Shown here: positions 21,090-30,614 of the stretch, one piece after another | Numbering within the stretch: the first letter of the stretch is position 1 | Layout of the letters: the number at the start of each line of letters is the position of its first letter | DNA from: Aculops lycopersici | Taxonomy: Eukaryota; Arthropoda; Arachnida; Trombidiformes; Eriophyidae | Length of the DNA: 64,000 nt | NCBI GenBank assembly: GCA_015350385.1 | Contig: WNKI01000002.1 | Location: 5,657,008 to 5,721,007, forward strand | Direction of reading: 5' to 3' | The notes under the pieces: model-generated | What the model saw: only the letters and a program-made list of their open reading frames with translations | Told to the model about the DNA's origin: nothing | Databases searched by the model: none | Program-made: the position numbers and the translations under genes

Positions 21090-22367
21090 TTAAATTATAG
21101 AGTCCTCCATAATGTTGAGAACTCGCTCGGCTATTGCTAGTGATGATGTTGCTGCGGGCGAGGGGCAATTTCTAATATGCAGTACTTTTCTAAATTCAGG
21201 CTTGCGTCCTGTCTCAAATATGAAGTCATCCACGAGCCTACCGTCTTTTTCAATTGCCTGTGCTCTAATGCCACAAAAATTAATGTCAATCAGATCCTCG
21301 GACTTGATGTCAGGTATGAAGGGTCTAACATCCCAGACAATCGATTGCTTGAATAGGTAACGCCGAATCTCTTTGATTCCAGCTAGAAAGTTCTGCTTCT
21401 TTCTTAACATCTTCAGTAAACCACTTTTCCAGTATATTCTATGCAGATGCGCCAAGCTGATAAGATCATCGTCTGTGTAACGATAATAGCCTAGCGTCAA
21501 TAACGAAGTTGGCCCAATCAAAACAGAGCCATCAACTCGTGGGGTAATGTGAACACCAAGAAAGGGTAAGTTTGGGTCAGGAACTGGATAGACGTTTGTC
21601 TTAATCGTCTTGGCTAATCTATCACTGAGGAGGTAATAACTACCAGAGAAAGGTACGTTCATAGGATGCTCCCGATTGCCTGTAATCTTTGCGAGAATGT
21701 CTGATAACATCCCCGATGCATTGACTATACTTTTTGTTTCGATTTGAGTATCATCATACAAATTGGTCACAAAGAGTGACCTTCCGTCCTCTGATGCAGT
21801 GATATTTTTCACGAATACATTAGGATGTATTGCACCTCCGAGGGCTTGAAAGTCTTGAGCATACGATAAGGCAACCTCACGCCAGTCAACAATGGCAGTG
21901 TTAGGTGACCAGATTGCTTCAATGGCTCTGTTGCAACCGGGTTGCAAGGCCCGCACTTGTCCCGGTCCTATCAATTCAATACCTCGTATATTATTAGCCT
22001 TAGCATTTTCAAATAAATTATACATAGTTTTTAGCTCCTCTTCACGAGTTGCGACAATCATCTTGCCACATCTTTCATATTTGACTCCCTTATCCTTACA
22101 ATATTGCTCAACCATTTGGGCTCCTCTTATGCAAAACCTACTCTTCAGAGATCCCTTCTTATAATAAATTCCAGCATGAACCACTCCAGAGTTCCTCTTA
22201 CTCTGATGGGTGGCTAACTCGCCATCTTTTTCCAATACACAAACCTTGAGCTTGGGGTGCTTAAGCAGCACCTGTCTTGCAGTGGCAAGACCAATGATGC
22301 CGCCACCGATGATGGTCAAATCATAATTAGCAATAATTTTACCTGCCGAGCCAGCAGCACTTGCCAT
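21090..22367 (-). CDS. L2HGDH: L-2-hydroxyglutarate dehydrogenase, 425 aa
   Basis: This is an FAD-linked mitochondrial enzyme that oxidises L-2-hydroxyglutarate to 2-oxoglutarate, a metabolite-repair reaction. The dinucleotide motif is GGGIIG (Gly21, Gly23, Gly26), with Glu46 at the end of the second strand (CVLEKD). Family signatures follow: THQSKRNSGVVHAGIYY, GSLKSRFC, NVPFSGSYYLL, VYPVPDPNLPFLGVH, DGSVLIGPT and NFCGIRAQAI. Human length is about 463. The difference lies mostly at the N-terminus, where only about 15 residues precede the FAD fold. The leader MASAAGSAGKIIANY is a weak presequence, so targeting is uncertain. The frame continues open upstream without another ATG, so a missed 5' exon is possible. 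Divergent from SRSF1. Confidence 0.95.
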   Translation of the reverse strand: MASAAGSAGKIIANYDLTIIGGGIIGLATARQVLLKHPKLKVCVLEKDGELATHQSKRNSGVVHAGIYYKKGSLKSRFCIRGAQMVEQYCKDKGVKYERCGKMIVATREEELKTMYNLFENAKANNIRGIELIGPGQVRALQPGCNRAIEAIWSPNTAIVDWREVALSYAQDFQALGGAIHPNVFVKNITASEDGRSLFVTNLYDDTQIETKSIVNASGMLSDILAKITGNREHPMNVPFSGSYYLLSDRLAKTIKTNVYPVPDPNLPFLGVHITPRVDGSVLIGPTSLLTLGYYRYTDDDLISLAHLHRIYWKSGLLKMLRKKQNFLAGIKEIRRYLFKQSIVWDVRPFIPDIKSEDLIDINFCGIRAQAIEKDGRLVDDFIFETGRKPEFRKVLHIRNCPSPAATSSLAIAERVLNIMEDSII

Positions 22368-23231
22368 GTTTCTAACTGACAGGACGGATGGATATGATGA
22401 TAGTGGGATCCGAAAATAAATTAGTAAACACGTGCATTTGTTATGAGCAAAGCCTAAAAATCAGGTGTTAACAGATCTTCTTGCCCATCCAACTTTTACT
22501 CAAAATCATCGTGTGGTCGTGCACCATTACTACCATCAACACGAGGGAGAAATCTCGTATTGCACCCCAAAGTTAGGGAGAGGCAATACAATTTCAGTAT
22601 GGATTTCGCAGGCCGAAAAGGGGAAAGTAGTGCTCGCAAAAACCGCCGTTTGTTTTCAGATGCAAATGGAGAACTTCCCATTTTGTCAGATTCAAGCAAT
22701 GAACAAAGTTACAAGAAAGACTTTGTCCGCACAACAAAACCCCTAATCCCACAGAGCCAATACCCTGATTTCTCGCGTAGAGGGGAAGGCAAAAGTTTGT
22801 ATTGAGGTGCACATAGAAACTCGAGGGGGTAAACTCCTAGAGATTGGTCGAAAGTTTTGCAGCATCGGCGGCATTGGCGGTGCCGGCCGGGAGATGCGCT
22901 ACTCGCTCTCACTCTCATTGGAATTGCACAGTGGCCGCCGGTTGCCGCTGTCTCCTCCGTCGCGGCCGTGCTGCTGACGAATCGCGCGGTTGCCGCGCTG
23001 TTTTCTGCATGCTGCTGCTGCATCGGCCGGTTGGGCCCATCGCGGCGGCCGCGGTAAAAGCGCCAGCCGGAGTGAAGAACACGCTCATTTATTTCTCTCC
23101 TCGCATTCCCACTTCGATCACCCATCGCGCGGAGAGTATCAAACATATTAATATTTTCCTCAAATAATAATAATAATAATAATTAATATTATATATTATA
23201 CATAAATTAGAAAAAAAATTAGACTATCAAA
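22368..23231. other. CpG-rich divergent promoter region, L2HGDH and SRSF1
   Basis: The stretch 22850-23060 is strongly GC- and CpG-rich. Just before the SRSF1 start (23160-23215) it becomes almost pure AT with AAT repeats. Open frames on both strands overlap here, which fits base composition rather than coding. It is probably the promoter and SRSF1 5' UTR. Confidence 0.45.
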
Positions 23232-24359
23232 ATGTCGTCTCGACGAGATAACATGAGACGCATCTTTGTTGGCAACCTGCCGCCTGACGTTAGGACCCGA
23301 GACTTGGAGGATTTATTTTACAAATTTGGCAAGATTTGCTTTATTGACCTGAAGACTCGGCGCGGTCCACCATTTGCATTCGTTGAATTCTTTGACTATC
23401 GCGATGCCGAGGAGGCAGTCAGGTGTCGTGATGGAAAAGACTTTGACGGTTGCAAGTTGCGAGTTGAATTTCCAAGAGGAAGAGAGAGGACGTCAAGATT
23501 TAAGAATGGATCCGGAGCAGGAGGAAGATCTGCAGCACCACAAAGACGCTCAAAGTTTCGTGTTAAAGTAACCGGACTACCAGGCTCAGGTAGTTGGCAG
23601 GATTTGAAGGATCACATGCGCGAAGTGGGAGAAGTGTGCTTTGCCGATGTTTACAAGGGCGGCGAGGGTGTTGTTGAATTTGTCAACTATGACGACATGC
23701 GCTATGCTATCAGAAAACTTAATAACACCAAGTTCAAATCGCACGAAGGAGAATCGTCTTATATTAAGCTACGCGAGGACATGGCCAGCGGCGATTCAAG
23801 GAGTAGATCAAGAAGTCCTGTTTCCAGGAGGCGCCCTTCGCCTTCTTACTCACCTGTAACAAAGAGGCGTGATTCGCATTCAATCTCGCGCTCTCGTTCA
23901 AGATCTCCAAAGGCCAGAAAGGGCGGTCATCGTGACAGCAAGCGTACATCCAGACGAGTAGCAAGATCTCGTTCACGTAGCAAGTCGGCATCGCGTTCCA
24001 GATCACCCCACTCAAGATCGCCTAGTGCATCGCCCCGTTCAGCTCGTGGATCATCACGTGGCTCGAGGGGTCGCGATGGCGGCGACGCCCGTGGTTCCCG
24101 TGACGCCTCAAAGGATCGCTCCAGATCTAGATCACCAAAATCCGTTTCCCGTTCGCCCCGTGCATCCTCACGCGGTTCAAGAGATCGGGGCTCCCGCGAA
24201 GGTTCACGAGATCGCTCGAGATCTATTTCACCAAAATCAGGCTCCCGTTCACCTAGAAACGACAGATCGCCAGCGCGTTCAGACAAACGCTCTCCATCAA
24301 TCTCGCGCTCGCCATCACCAGCTAATGCTAAATCTTCACTTGATACAAAAGAAAACTAA
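23232..24359 (+). CDS. SRSF1: SR splicing factor SRSF1 (SF2/ASF), 375 aa
   Basis: SRSF1 binds exonic enhancers and promotes recruitment of U1 and U2AF; it is nuclear and shuttling. RRM1 (about 9-85) has RNP2 IFVGNL and RNP1 [10 protein letters not shown] short Gly/Arg linker leads to the pseudo-RRM (about 109-182) with the invariant SWQDLKDHM at 121-129, the SRSF1 signature, followed by [11 protein letters not shown] and KFKSHEGE. From about 186 to 370 stretches an Arg-Ser domain of some 185 residues. Human SRSF1 has about 248 residues with an RS domain near 50, so this tail is unusually long. The ATG context is TCAAAATGTC. No intron. It is convergent with PHF5A, with 108 bases between the stops, so their 3' UTRs probably overlap. 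Confidence 0.95.
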   Translation: MSSRRDNMRRIFVGNLPPDVRTRDLEDLFYKFGKICFIDLKTRRGPPFAFVEFFDYRDAEEAVRCRDGKDFDGCKLRVEFPRGRERTSRFKNGSGAGGRSAAPQRRSKFRVKVTGLPGSGSWQDLKDHMREVGEVCFADVYKGGEGVVEFVNYDDMRYAIRKLNNTKFKSHEGESSYIKLREDMASGDSRSRSRSPVSRRRPSPSYSPVTKRRDSHSISRSRSRSPKARKGGHRDSKRTSRRVARSRSRSKSASRSRSPHSRSPSASPRSARGSSRGSRGRDGGDARGSRDASKDRSRSRSPKSVSRSPRASSRGSRDRGSREGSRDRSRSISPKSGSRSPRNDRSPARSDKRSPSISRSPSPANAKSSLDTKEN

Positions 24360-24467
24360 AATCTGTAACTAATATTTTATCAATATCATCACCCAAAACA
24401 AGCAGAATCATCATCTCCATTATGATCAAGATTGAACCATATTCTGGTAATGAACTCCAGCCTAATG

Positions 24468-24800
24468 CTATCTTCTTTTGAACCCATATTTTTTTCTCTC
24501 GTAAAAGAGATCCGTTTTTGCGCTTCCCATATTTACAATCTTTGGACATCCATCTCGATCCTTTTCTAGCAATGTGCATTCCTTACAATAATAGGCATCA
24601 CTTACTCCTGCTCCACCACAGATGACACAACGACCCTGATAAGAGCCATAGTTACATTCATCGCAAATTCTGACCAATGTACATGGTCGAACATATGAGT
24701 CACAGATTACACATCGACCGTCGCATTTTTCGCAAAGGCGACCAATAGCAACACCCGGCTGCTTTCTACAAAATATTAAGTCTGTATGATGCTTAGCCAT
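24468..24800 (-). CDS. PHF5A: PHF5A (SF3b14b), U2 snRNP SF3b subunit, 110 aa
   Basis: PHF5A is a small zinc-finger subunit of SF3b that helps U2 snRNP hold the branch-point adenosine. The 110-residue length equals that of the human protein. The match is nearly residue for residue: [52 protein letters not shown] and YERKKYGF. All CxxC pairs of the zinc knots are present, in the right spacing. It has no intron and a clear ATG. It is divergent from METTL16, with 657 bases between the starts, and tail-to-tail with SRSF1. Confidence 0.98.
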   Translation of the reverse strand: MAKHHTDLIFCRKQPGVAIGRLCEKCDGRCVICDSYVRPCTLVRICDECNYGSYQGRCVICGGAGVSDAYYCKECTLLEKDRDGCPKIVNMGSAKTDLFYERKKYGFKRR

Positions 24801-25457
24801 TACAGTGGAGATTCACCCTTGTCCTACTAATCACTCTGACGGAAGTTCTAAAATTGAGTTGACAAAATAAAAGTTTCCTGACACTTGTTTTCTTTACTTT
24901 GTTTTTGGCAGTTAACGACTTGCCTGTTCCTTGTCATGTCCCGAAATGTTGATGTCGAAAGTTCCTTCTCTTAATTAAACTCTGTCTTATTTCATCCTAG
25001 AATCGAAATGTTTTTGAATATACAAACATAGTGATTTTATTACTATAATTAGTTTTACCCGATGCCAACTCGCTTTCTTGCAGAAGTCATCGAATATCTC
25101 GATCAGCTGTGACGCGTAAAATGGAACACACAGTCAGAATCGTGTGAACATCGTGCAAACTTTTTTCTCTTGCCTTTCGCAGAGCAAGCGACTCCCTTGG
25201 CACCATTGTAATGCTTTAACATTTAAATTCAACGTCTTAACAGATTACAAAAATGGTCCTTACTGTTGAATCTCAATAGTTTTATACCAATAATGATTCC
25301 TATTCAACTCATCCAATCTAGATAGATATAAATTTTCATTATTGCACGTATATAATAGAAATTATAATAGATTGATCAAATATATATATATAGACTTATT
25401 TCATACCTTATTGATGTCTGACCAATCTGATTGCAAAGAGACCCACTATCCAACAAG
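24801..25457. other. Divergent intergenic region, PHF5A and METTL16
   Basis: AT-rich, with a TA run near 25378-25392. I see no gene. It should contain both promoters. A TTG at 25431 in the METTL16 frame is not taken as a start, because the first ATG is at 25458. Confidence 0.5.
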
Positions 25458-27626
25458 ATGCCAAATTTCAATGCCTTTATGCATCGTCGTAACATCTTCA
25501 GGAAGGAGCCTGATTTCAAGAAATTAGCTTGCGATTATCATGAACTCAAACCTTTCATGACAGCTGGCTCAAAAAATAAGCTGAAATTTGACTTCAAAAA
25601 TCCTGAAGCCTTAAGAGCTCTAACATGTGCCCTGTTGCACAGATATTTCCAAAAACGAATCATCCTGCCATCAGATCGTATGATACCTGCCGTTCCACAG
25701 CGACTAAACTATATCTGTTGGATCGAAGACTTGGTTGAGCTATATGGAAGTATAAATACAGAGATGAATGTACTTGGAGTTGATATCGGCACAGGTGCTA
25801 GTTGCATATTTCCAATTCTAAGTTGTCACCGGAATCCAACCTGGACTTTCATCGGTGTCGAGGCAGATCAGAAATCTTTCGATATTGCTTCGGAAAACGT
25901 GAGGAAAAACTTCATGGAAGATAGGATTAGGATCATGAAAGTTTCAACGGATGAAACATTGAATGACATACTCAGTTTAGCCACAAACCCAGTGACATTT
26001 ATCATGTGTAACCCTCCGTTTTTCGAAGAGGAGTACGGGGTAACACTTGAGTTGAATCCAAATATTAACATTGGTGGCCGAGCAAAGTCAAGCTCCAACA
26101 CTTCCGACAAAGTTGAGTCTATTGTTAGTGGGGGTGAGATTGCTTTTGTTGGACGATTACTCGAGCATAGTCGTCACTTAAAAGAGGATGTAGTAATTTA
26201 TACATCAATGTTAGGAAAGAAGCAAAGTCTTACACATTTCAAGCAAACTTTCTCAAGTCTTAACGAGGATAATCTCTCCTGGACTTGGGCAGAGCTTTGT
26301 CAGGGCAAGACTATTCGTTATGCGATCGCCTGGACATTCAAGCCCGGTTTAGACCTGACCAGAGCACCATTATTGAGGCACGGCAAGAATAAGAGTTGGA
26401 AATTCAAGTTACTCCGCAAGATGCCAAAGCGTGATGGTCACCTGGAGCTTTTGGAAGATAGCGAACTCTTGAAAAATCTTGTCTCAAGGGAACTGATGAT
26501 AGCAAAAGCTAGGGTGACAAAGCAAACTCCACAATCGTTTGAAATGCTGATCAAGGCAAATGATCGCACCTGGGCCAATCAGCGCCGGAAGAGGAGAGAG
26601 CAACAGCTAAACAATACAAATTCAATCAACAATAGCAACACTATCAACAACAACAATATCAGTGGCACCAACAACAAACACAAGCATCAAGCGACCTTAT
26701 CTGCAGTTAGCTTTAACTCGTCTTCCTCACTTAGTGCCACCTCAATCGGACAGGACAACAACAACAGTATTGGTAGCAATAATCAGAGAGTAGCAAGTTG
26801 TAGTGAACTAACCAGCGATCTCGACTTGGCTAATCGAATGATCATCTGTGATAGTGATTCAAATTCAGCAAGAGACGCTATAACTCATAACAACATCTTG
26901 TCGCAAGGTGGCACCTTGGTCACTAAATCAACAACGAAGACACCTGCGACAACCTCTACTTCTACAAGCAACTTACTCACGGCAGCGGCTGATGCTGTTG
27001 GTAAGACTTCGGGATCTATATATGCAACAAATTCTGGAGATAGTAGCACTGATCAACTAAAACAAGGACAACAACAGGCGTGTGTTGAAATGATGACGAC
27101 TGAGGCCGATGATGTACACCTCAATGGCAACCATCATCATCTAAACAATCATCAGATAGATACCAAATACTATGCAACCACATCAACATCAAATATCCCA
27201 ACCAGTGCAAGCTCAACCACGTTGGCCTCGGCAGCTTCCGGTGCCTCGCTCCTGCTAGCGGCCGGCCTCTCAAAGAAGCGCAAAAATCCCAGCAGTTGCT
27301 CTAGTAGTCCGTCGAGAGTTTGTCCGAGTCCAAATGATGAGATGACCGACGATGACAATCAGAGCACAGACCAAACTGATCATGATGAACAAAACGAGGA
27401 TTCGATGAATGAGTCGATTGTGGAAATCAAGAGAATATGTATCAAGGATACGGACGAGAGTGAGAACATGGATGATATTTATGATTACCTCCTATGTTGC
27501 CGGATATCACTGACGCGGGTTTGTCACGATCTCTACTTCGAGCTCAAATTAGAGCATCCCTGCACGGCCGCAACGGATGCCTATGACTTATTTCAATATT
27601 TCCGAAACAAACTATCCGACAAGTAA
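25458..27626 (+). CDS. METTL16: METTL16, U6 snRNA/MAT2A m6A methyltransferase, 722 aa
   Basis: METTL16 adds m6A to U6 snRNA in the sequence that pairs with 5' splice sites, and in vertebrates to MAT2A hairpins. The Rossmann fold is clear. PEALRALTCALLHRYF and VPQRLNYICWIEDL match the family. GVDIGTGASCIFP is the SAM loop, and the catalytic NPPF is at 185-188, against 184-187 in human. MLGKK and ELCQGKTIRYAIAW complete the domain (to about 300). A low-complexity Asn/Ser/Thr/His-rich linker (about 375-660) follows. The C-terminal block from about 670 (DDIYDYLLCCRISLTRVCHDLYFEL) resembles the end of the VCR domain. The start is the ATG at 25458, and residues 8-11 (MHRR) line up with MHAR of human METTL16. 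No intron. Confidence 0.93.
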   Translation: MPNFNAFMHRRNIFRKEPDFKKLACDYHELKPFMTAGSKNKLKFDFKNPEALRALTCALLHRYFQKRIILPSDRMIPAVPQRLNYICWIEDLVELYGSINTEMNVLGVDIGTGASCIFPILSCHRNPTWTFIGVEADQKSFDIASENVRKNFMEDRIRIMKVSTDETLNDILSLATNPVTFIMCNPPFFEEEYGVTLELNPNINIGGRAKSSSNTSDKVESIVSGGEIAFVGRLLEHSRHLKEDVVIYTSMLGKKQSLTHFKQTFSSLNEDNLSWTWAELCQGKTIRYAIAWTFKPGLDLTRAPLLRHGKNKSWKFKLLRKMPKRDGHLELLEDSELLKNLVSRELMIAKARVTKQTPQSFEMLIKANDRTWANQRRKRREQQLNNTNSINNSNTINNNNISGTNNKHKHQATLSAVSFNSSSSLSATSIGQDNNNSIGSNNQRVASCSELTSDLDLANRMIICDSDSNSARDAITHNNILSQGGTLVTKSTTKTPATTSTSTSNLLTAAADAVGKTSGSIYATNSGDSSTDQLKQGQQQACVEMMTTEADDVHLNGNHHHLNNHQIDTKYYATTSTSNIPTSASSTTLASAASGASLLLAAGLSKKRKNPSSCSSSPSRVCPSPNDEMTDDDNQSTDQTDHDEQNEDSMNESIVEIKRICIKDTDESENMDDIYDYLLCCRISLTRVCHDLYFELKLEHPCTAATDAYDLFQYFRNKLSDK

Positions 27627-27759
27627 TCCAGCTATCTAACAATAATACGAGTAACAAAACTTCTACCACTAGAATTTCTATTACACCACAATTATCACGA
27701 AATCTATTGCAAATTCTTGCAAAATTACACTTTCTATTTACAATTGTCAATGAAGACGA

Positions 27760-27765
27760 AATAAA
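27760..27765 (+). promoter_or_regulatory. Poly(A) signal of METTL16
   Basis: AATAAA about 135 bases after the METTL16 stop. Confidence 0.55.
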
Positions 27766-29540
27766 TTTATTAAGCATATGAACAAATGCAAATCAATGAT
27801 ATCACAGCCATCAATTTCTAGATTATGATATCTTCTTCTACGTGATTCCAATACCAAGGACCTCAACCTCATGCTTGTAGTTGCCCGACATGGGCTGAGC
27901 TGAGTTGGGTTGATCTCCTGTCCACTAGCTAAGCTCCATGACCACACTAAACCCAATCGCTTTATGGTGTCCGAACTCCACTATCATATAAGCGAGTAAG
28001 TCCGGTGAATCATCATATATGATCCATTAACTTTAGGGATCAGTGACGACCACATTTTCTTTCCGATTCGGCCCAAGTGAATCTCTTCTTACCGCTCGTC
28101 TGAGACTATCGTTGTTGAGGGATATATGGTATAACTACGAGACAACTTATCGCGGACCAACAACAAGAGATCTCAACACCAAACTGTTAGCAAAGATTCC
28201 AGTTCCCCATGTGGACCTCAAATTAACGCTTAGCCTCGTGGCACTTAGGGAGCCGAGACTCCTCGAGTCAAAGTTGAAAGTTTGAAATATAACCACTAGC
28301 ACCAATCTCTCACTAAGCTAGCAGCACGTCGCCTCACTCTGATATCCTGTAGAGATTTATGGTCGAGCTAACTCGCTAGACACTCTCATTGGCTTAGGGT
28401 GTGTGCAAGGGGCAAAGTGAGAAAGTTGCATCAATTTTTGTTTCATCGCTTAATATAATCTTGAACCAACACCGCCAGTTGCTAGTGCCACTACTCATGA
28501 TTCCGAGTGGACCATCATGATGGCCAGTGTCAATTCCCAAATGGGAGTTACAATATCTCTTTAGCGAGTTTGGAGTTGAACAGAGTTGAACACTCGACGC
28601 AAAACAAAAGCCGGTTGGTGGTGAGCGTCGACCGGAAGTGGGACGCGGATTTGCGCGCCTGCACTAAACTCGTGGTTCGTATCGCCGTATGCCTTGTCGT
28701 CGTCTCCGGAGGGAGAAGCAGAGAGATTGTCTTTAGTGTTGGCGCAAACGTCGCTACATAGAATGGAAGAGGAAAGAACGACGAAGAGACGAGTTAGTTG
28801 CACGTTAACACTTACAAAATTAGATCCCAAAGACACCGCTTAAAGTTGGCCACCATCTTTTCTCTTCTCCTCTCACCTAACTTGCAACTAACACCCAACA
28901 CCAAAGCTGGAAAACCCCCTTACTTTTTTGCACACCAGAGTAGAGAGCATAAAAGCAAAGCGTCTTCTCACTTTCTCCTCCTTCAACAGGAGCAGCTGTC
29001 AGTAGCAGCAGGAGGCGGCACTGCAGTCTGTGGAGGGCTAGAAAGACACGCAAGCAAGCGCGCGAGCATGCTAGTGAGCCACTTCCGGTGCGCTGCAAGC
29101 GTCTCGGTTTGTTCTGGAATGCAGAGCCACAGTCAAAGGAGGTTGCTGACTAGAGCATTTGTTGGTCAGTTTAGCTCGCTAGCTCTTGGGTTAGCTAGGT
29201 GGATAGCTCGGCGGACAAAACCATGTGTCTTACTTTCTATCCTGTGCCTTCATTTCCGCTCAGGCTAGCTGACTGGCCATTGTACGTTCCAGCAACAACA
29301 ACAGCAGTTATTAATGACGATTCTTAGTTGCTTGTGTTGTCTCTCGATCGCGAACACTTCCGGCCGGTCGGCCAACAAGCTGACACCAACCTTCGGCCTG
29401 TTCCTCAATCTTAGCCTCGCAGGTGCAACGAGTGTCCCGGGTAATAGATGCAACCGTCGCAAAAGAGAATCGGCTCAGTGTCGCCGAGTGAGTGACTAAG
29501 CAGGAATCTTGACTTCTGGCAACTTGGCGCCACTCGTCAG
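27766..29540. other. Intergenic region downstream of METTL16
   Basis: About 1.8 kb with no gene I can defend. An open stretch at 28043-28285 has non-repetitive, protein-like sequence but lacks an ATG at its start; it is discussed as a finding. Confidence 0.4.
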
Positions 29541-29590
29541 GTGGAGTCTTGCTTGTAACTCTTACGACAGTTTACCCTCTTTAGACACTA
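29541..29590 (-). pseudogene. Fragment of a third copy of the 172-aa secreted gene
   Basis: About 48 bases closely match 30716-30763, inside the decayed copy at 30615-30870, with only a few differences. On the minus strand both read LKxVNCRKSYKQDS, where the intact gene has KYGEKCVGRYKK. Nothing else of this copy is recognisable. It lies just beyond the 3' end of the intact gene, so it is the remnant of a neighbouring tandem copy. Confidence 0.6.
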
Positions 29591-29594
29591 GGAA

Positions 29595-29677
29595 TGCAAT
29601 CTCATCTTTTTTTGCGTTTAGAAATTTTAATAGATTGAAAATAGCCGATAGTATCAACACGAAGTTTTATTCTTCTC
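29595..29677 (-). repeat. 3'-flank repeat, copy A (end of the 172-aa gene)
   Basis: About 80 bases nearly identical to 30530-30614. The shared core runs from GCGTTTAGAAATTTTAATAG through the TTTTATTCTT next to each stop codon. The minus-strand poly(A) signal lies in it. Confidence 0.9.
29666..29671 (-). promoter_or_regulatory. Poly(A) signal of the 172-aa secreted gene
   Basis: AATAAA on the minus strand, starting only 6 bases after the stop codon at 29680-29678. This implies a very short 3' UTR. The decayed copy has the same arrangement. Confidence 0.65.
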
Positions 29678-30196
29678 TTAGCCTTGGTGAATCACATAAG
29701 AAGTTTCATTTTCCAATCCTTCTCCATCTCCTCTCATCCATCTAGCAAGACTTTTGAGCCAAGACTCTCTAGCACGGGTGGCTTTTTTGTATCGGCCCAC
29801 GCATTTTTCACCGTATTTTTGCCCCATATTGTGATATGCTTCGTAGAGATTCCAAGACCTGACCATTCCGTTCAGTCGGCACATCGTGTAAGCAGCAAAG
29901 GCCTTCTTCAAAAGCTTGATATTCTTTTGCGTGCATCCCTCTGTGAGGTCGGCTTGCAGATAATCAACGAATACCTTCATTGTTTCTTTGAACCGTGTAT
30001 CGTTTTCAGTTTCCGGCTTGGAGTCCTTGTACTCGTTCTCCCAAGCGGCAATCAGAGAGTGACCATCGAAGTCGTGCGCCGTATTCATCATATCGTCTAT
30101 TTTCTTGCATGGATTGAGATTCTCATTGCTAGCCTCGCAAACAAATGTTAGAGCAGCAACCAGAGCAACGACAAGGCTAGCGGATTTCATGATCAT
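29678..30196 (-). CDS. Secreted orphan protein of a local tandem family, 172 aa
   Basis: I do not recognise this protein. A signal peptide (about 3-22, SASLVVALVAALTFVCEAS) precedes a mature, helical, charged chain of about 150 residues. Four cysteines lie in the mature part (contexts NPCKK, EGCTQ, MCRLN, EKCVG), which would allow two disulfides. The C-terminus is basic then polar (YKKATRARESW, LARWMRGDGEG). Two ATGs (residues 1 and 3) could start it. A TATATA-type element lies about 105 bases upstream (near 30300). Neighbours at 29541-29590 and 30615-30870 are decayed relatives, so the gene belongs to a duplicating and dying family. If the animal feeds on a host, a secreted interaction protein is plausible, but that is inference only. 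Confidence 0.85.
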   Translation of the reverse strand: MIMKSASLVVALVAALTFVCEASNENLNPCKKIDDMMNTAHDFDGHSLIAAWENEYKDSKPETENDTRFKETMKVFVDYLQADLTEGCTQKNIKLLKKAFAAYTMCRLNGMVRSWNLYEAYHNMGQKYGEKCVGRYKKATRARESWLKSLARWMRGDGEGLENETSYVIHQG

Positions 30197-30525
30197 CTTA
30201 ATTGGGAAGAATGGAGTTACCTTGGATTTGCTAAAACTATTAGTTCGGCTAGATAACTGGCATTTGGTTTAGATTGTTCTCATTGATGTTTTCACTTGGA
30301 TATATACATTATCCGTTTAGACAGGTACAGTGAAGTGGTCAACGGGCTAAAGAGGTGAGAACAAAGAGCTATCCAAATATAGACCGCTCCGCCGTCTTTA
30401 TTTAGATAGCTCTTTCTACGAAACAGAGAACATAGTGACTGTCAACAAAAGATTTTATTGCATGACAAAAGATGATTCATTTGAGGAGTCTTGTCTCATA
30501 TCGTTTTGCAATAAACTCAGGAGCC
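30197..30525. other. Promoter region of the 172-aa gene, with an imperfect hairpin
   Basis: Carries the TATA-like element near 30300 and the inverted repeat at 30363-30415. No gene seen. Confidence 0.4.
30363..30415. repeat. 17-bp inverted repeat (hairpin)
   Basis: The left arm AAAGAGCTATCCAAATA (30363-30379) is complementary to TATTTAGATAGCTCTTT (30399-30415) with one mismatch. Inside the 19-base spacer AGAC (30381-30384) pairs with GTCT (30394-30397), extending the stem. Confidence 0.85.
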
Positions 30526-30529
30526 GCGA

Positions 30530-30614
30530 AATGCAATCTCACCGTTCGTTTGCGTTTAGAAATTTTAATAGATTGAAAATAGCCGATAGTATCAACACGA
30601 AGTTTTATTCTTGT
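30530..30614 (-). repeat. 3'-flank repeat, copy B (end of the decayed copy)
   Basis: Near-identical counterpart of 29595-29677, including AATAAA on the minus strand (30604-30609). Confidence 0.9.

Noticed and set aside
22709..23167. Frames of 107-145 codons on both strands in the CpG-rich region
   Set aside because: Stop codons are rare in GC-rich DNA; both strands are open at once and nothing matches a family.
25431..25457. Upstream extension of METTL16 from a TTG
   Set aside because: A non-ATG start is not needed; the ATG at 25458 fits the family N-terminus.
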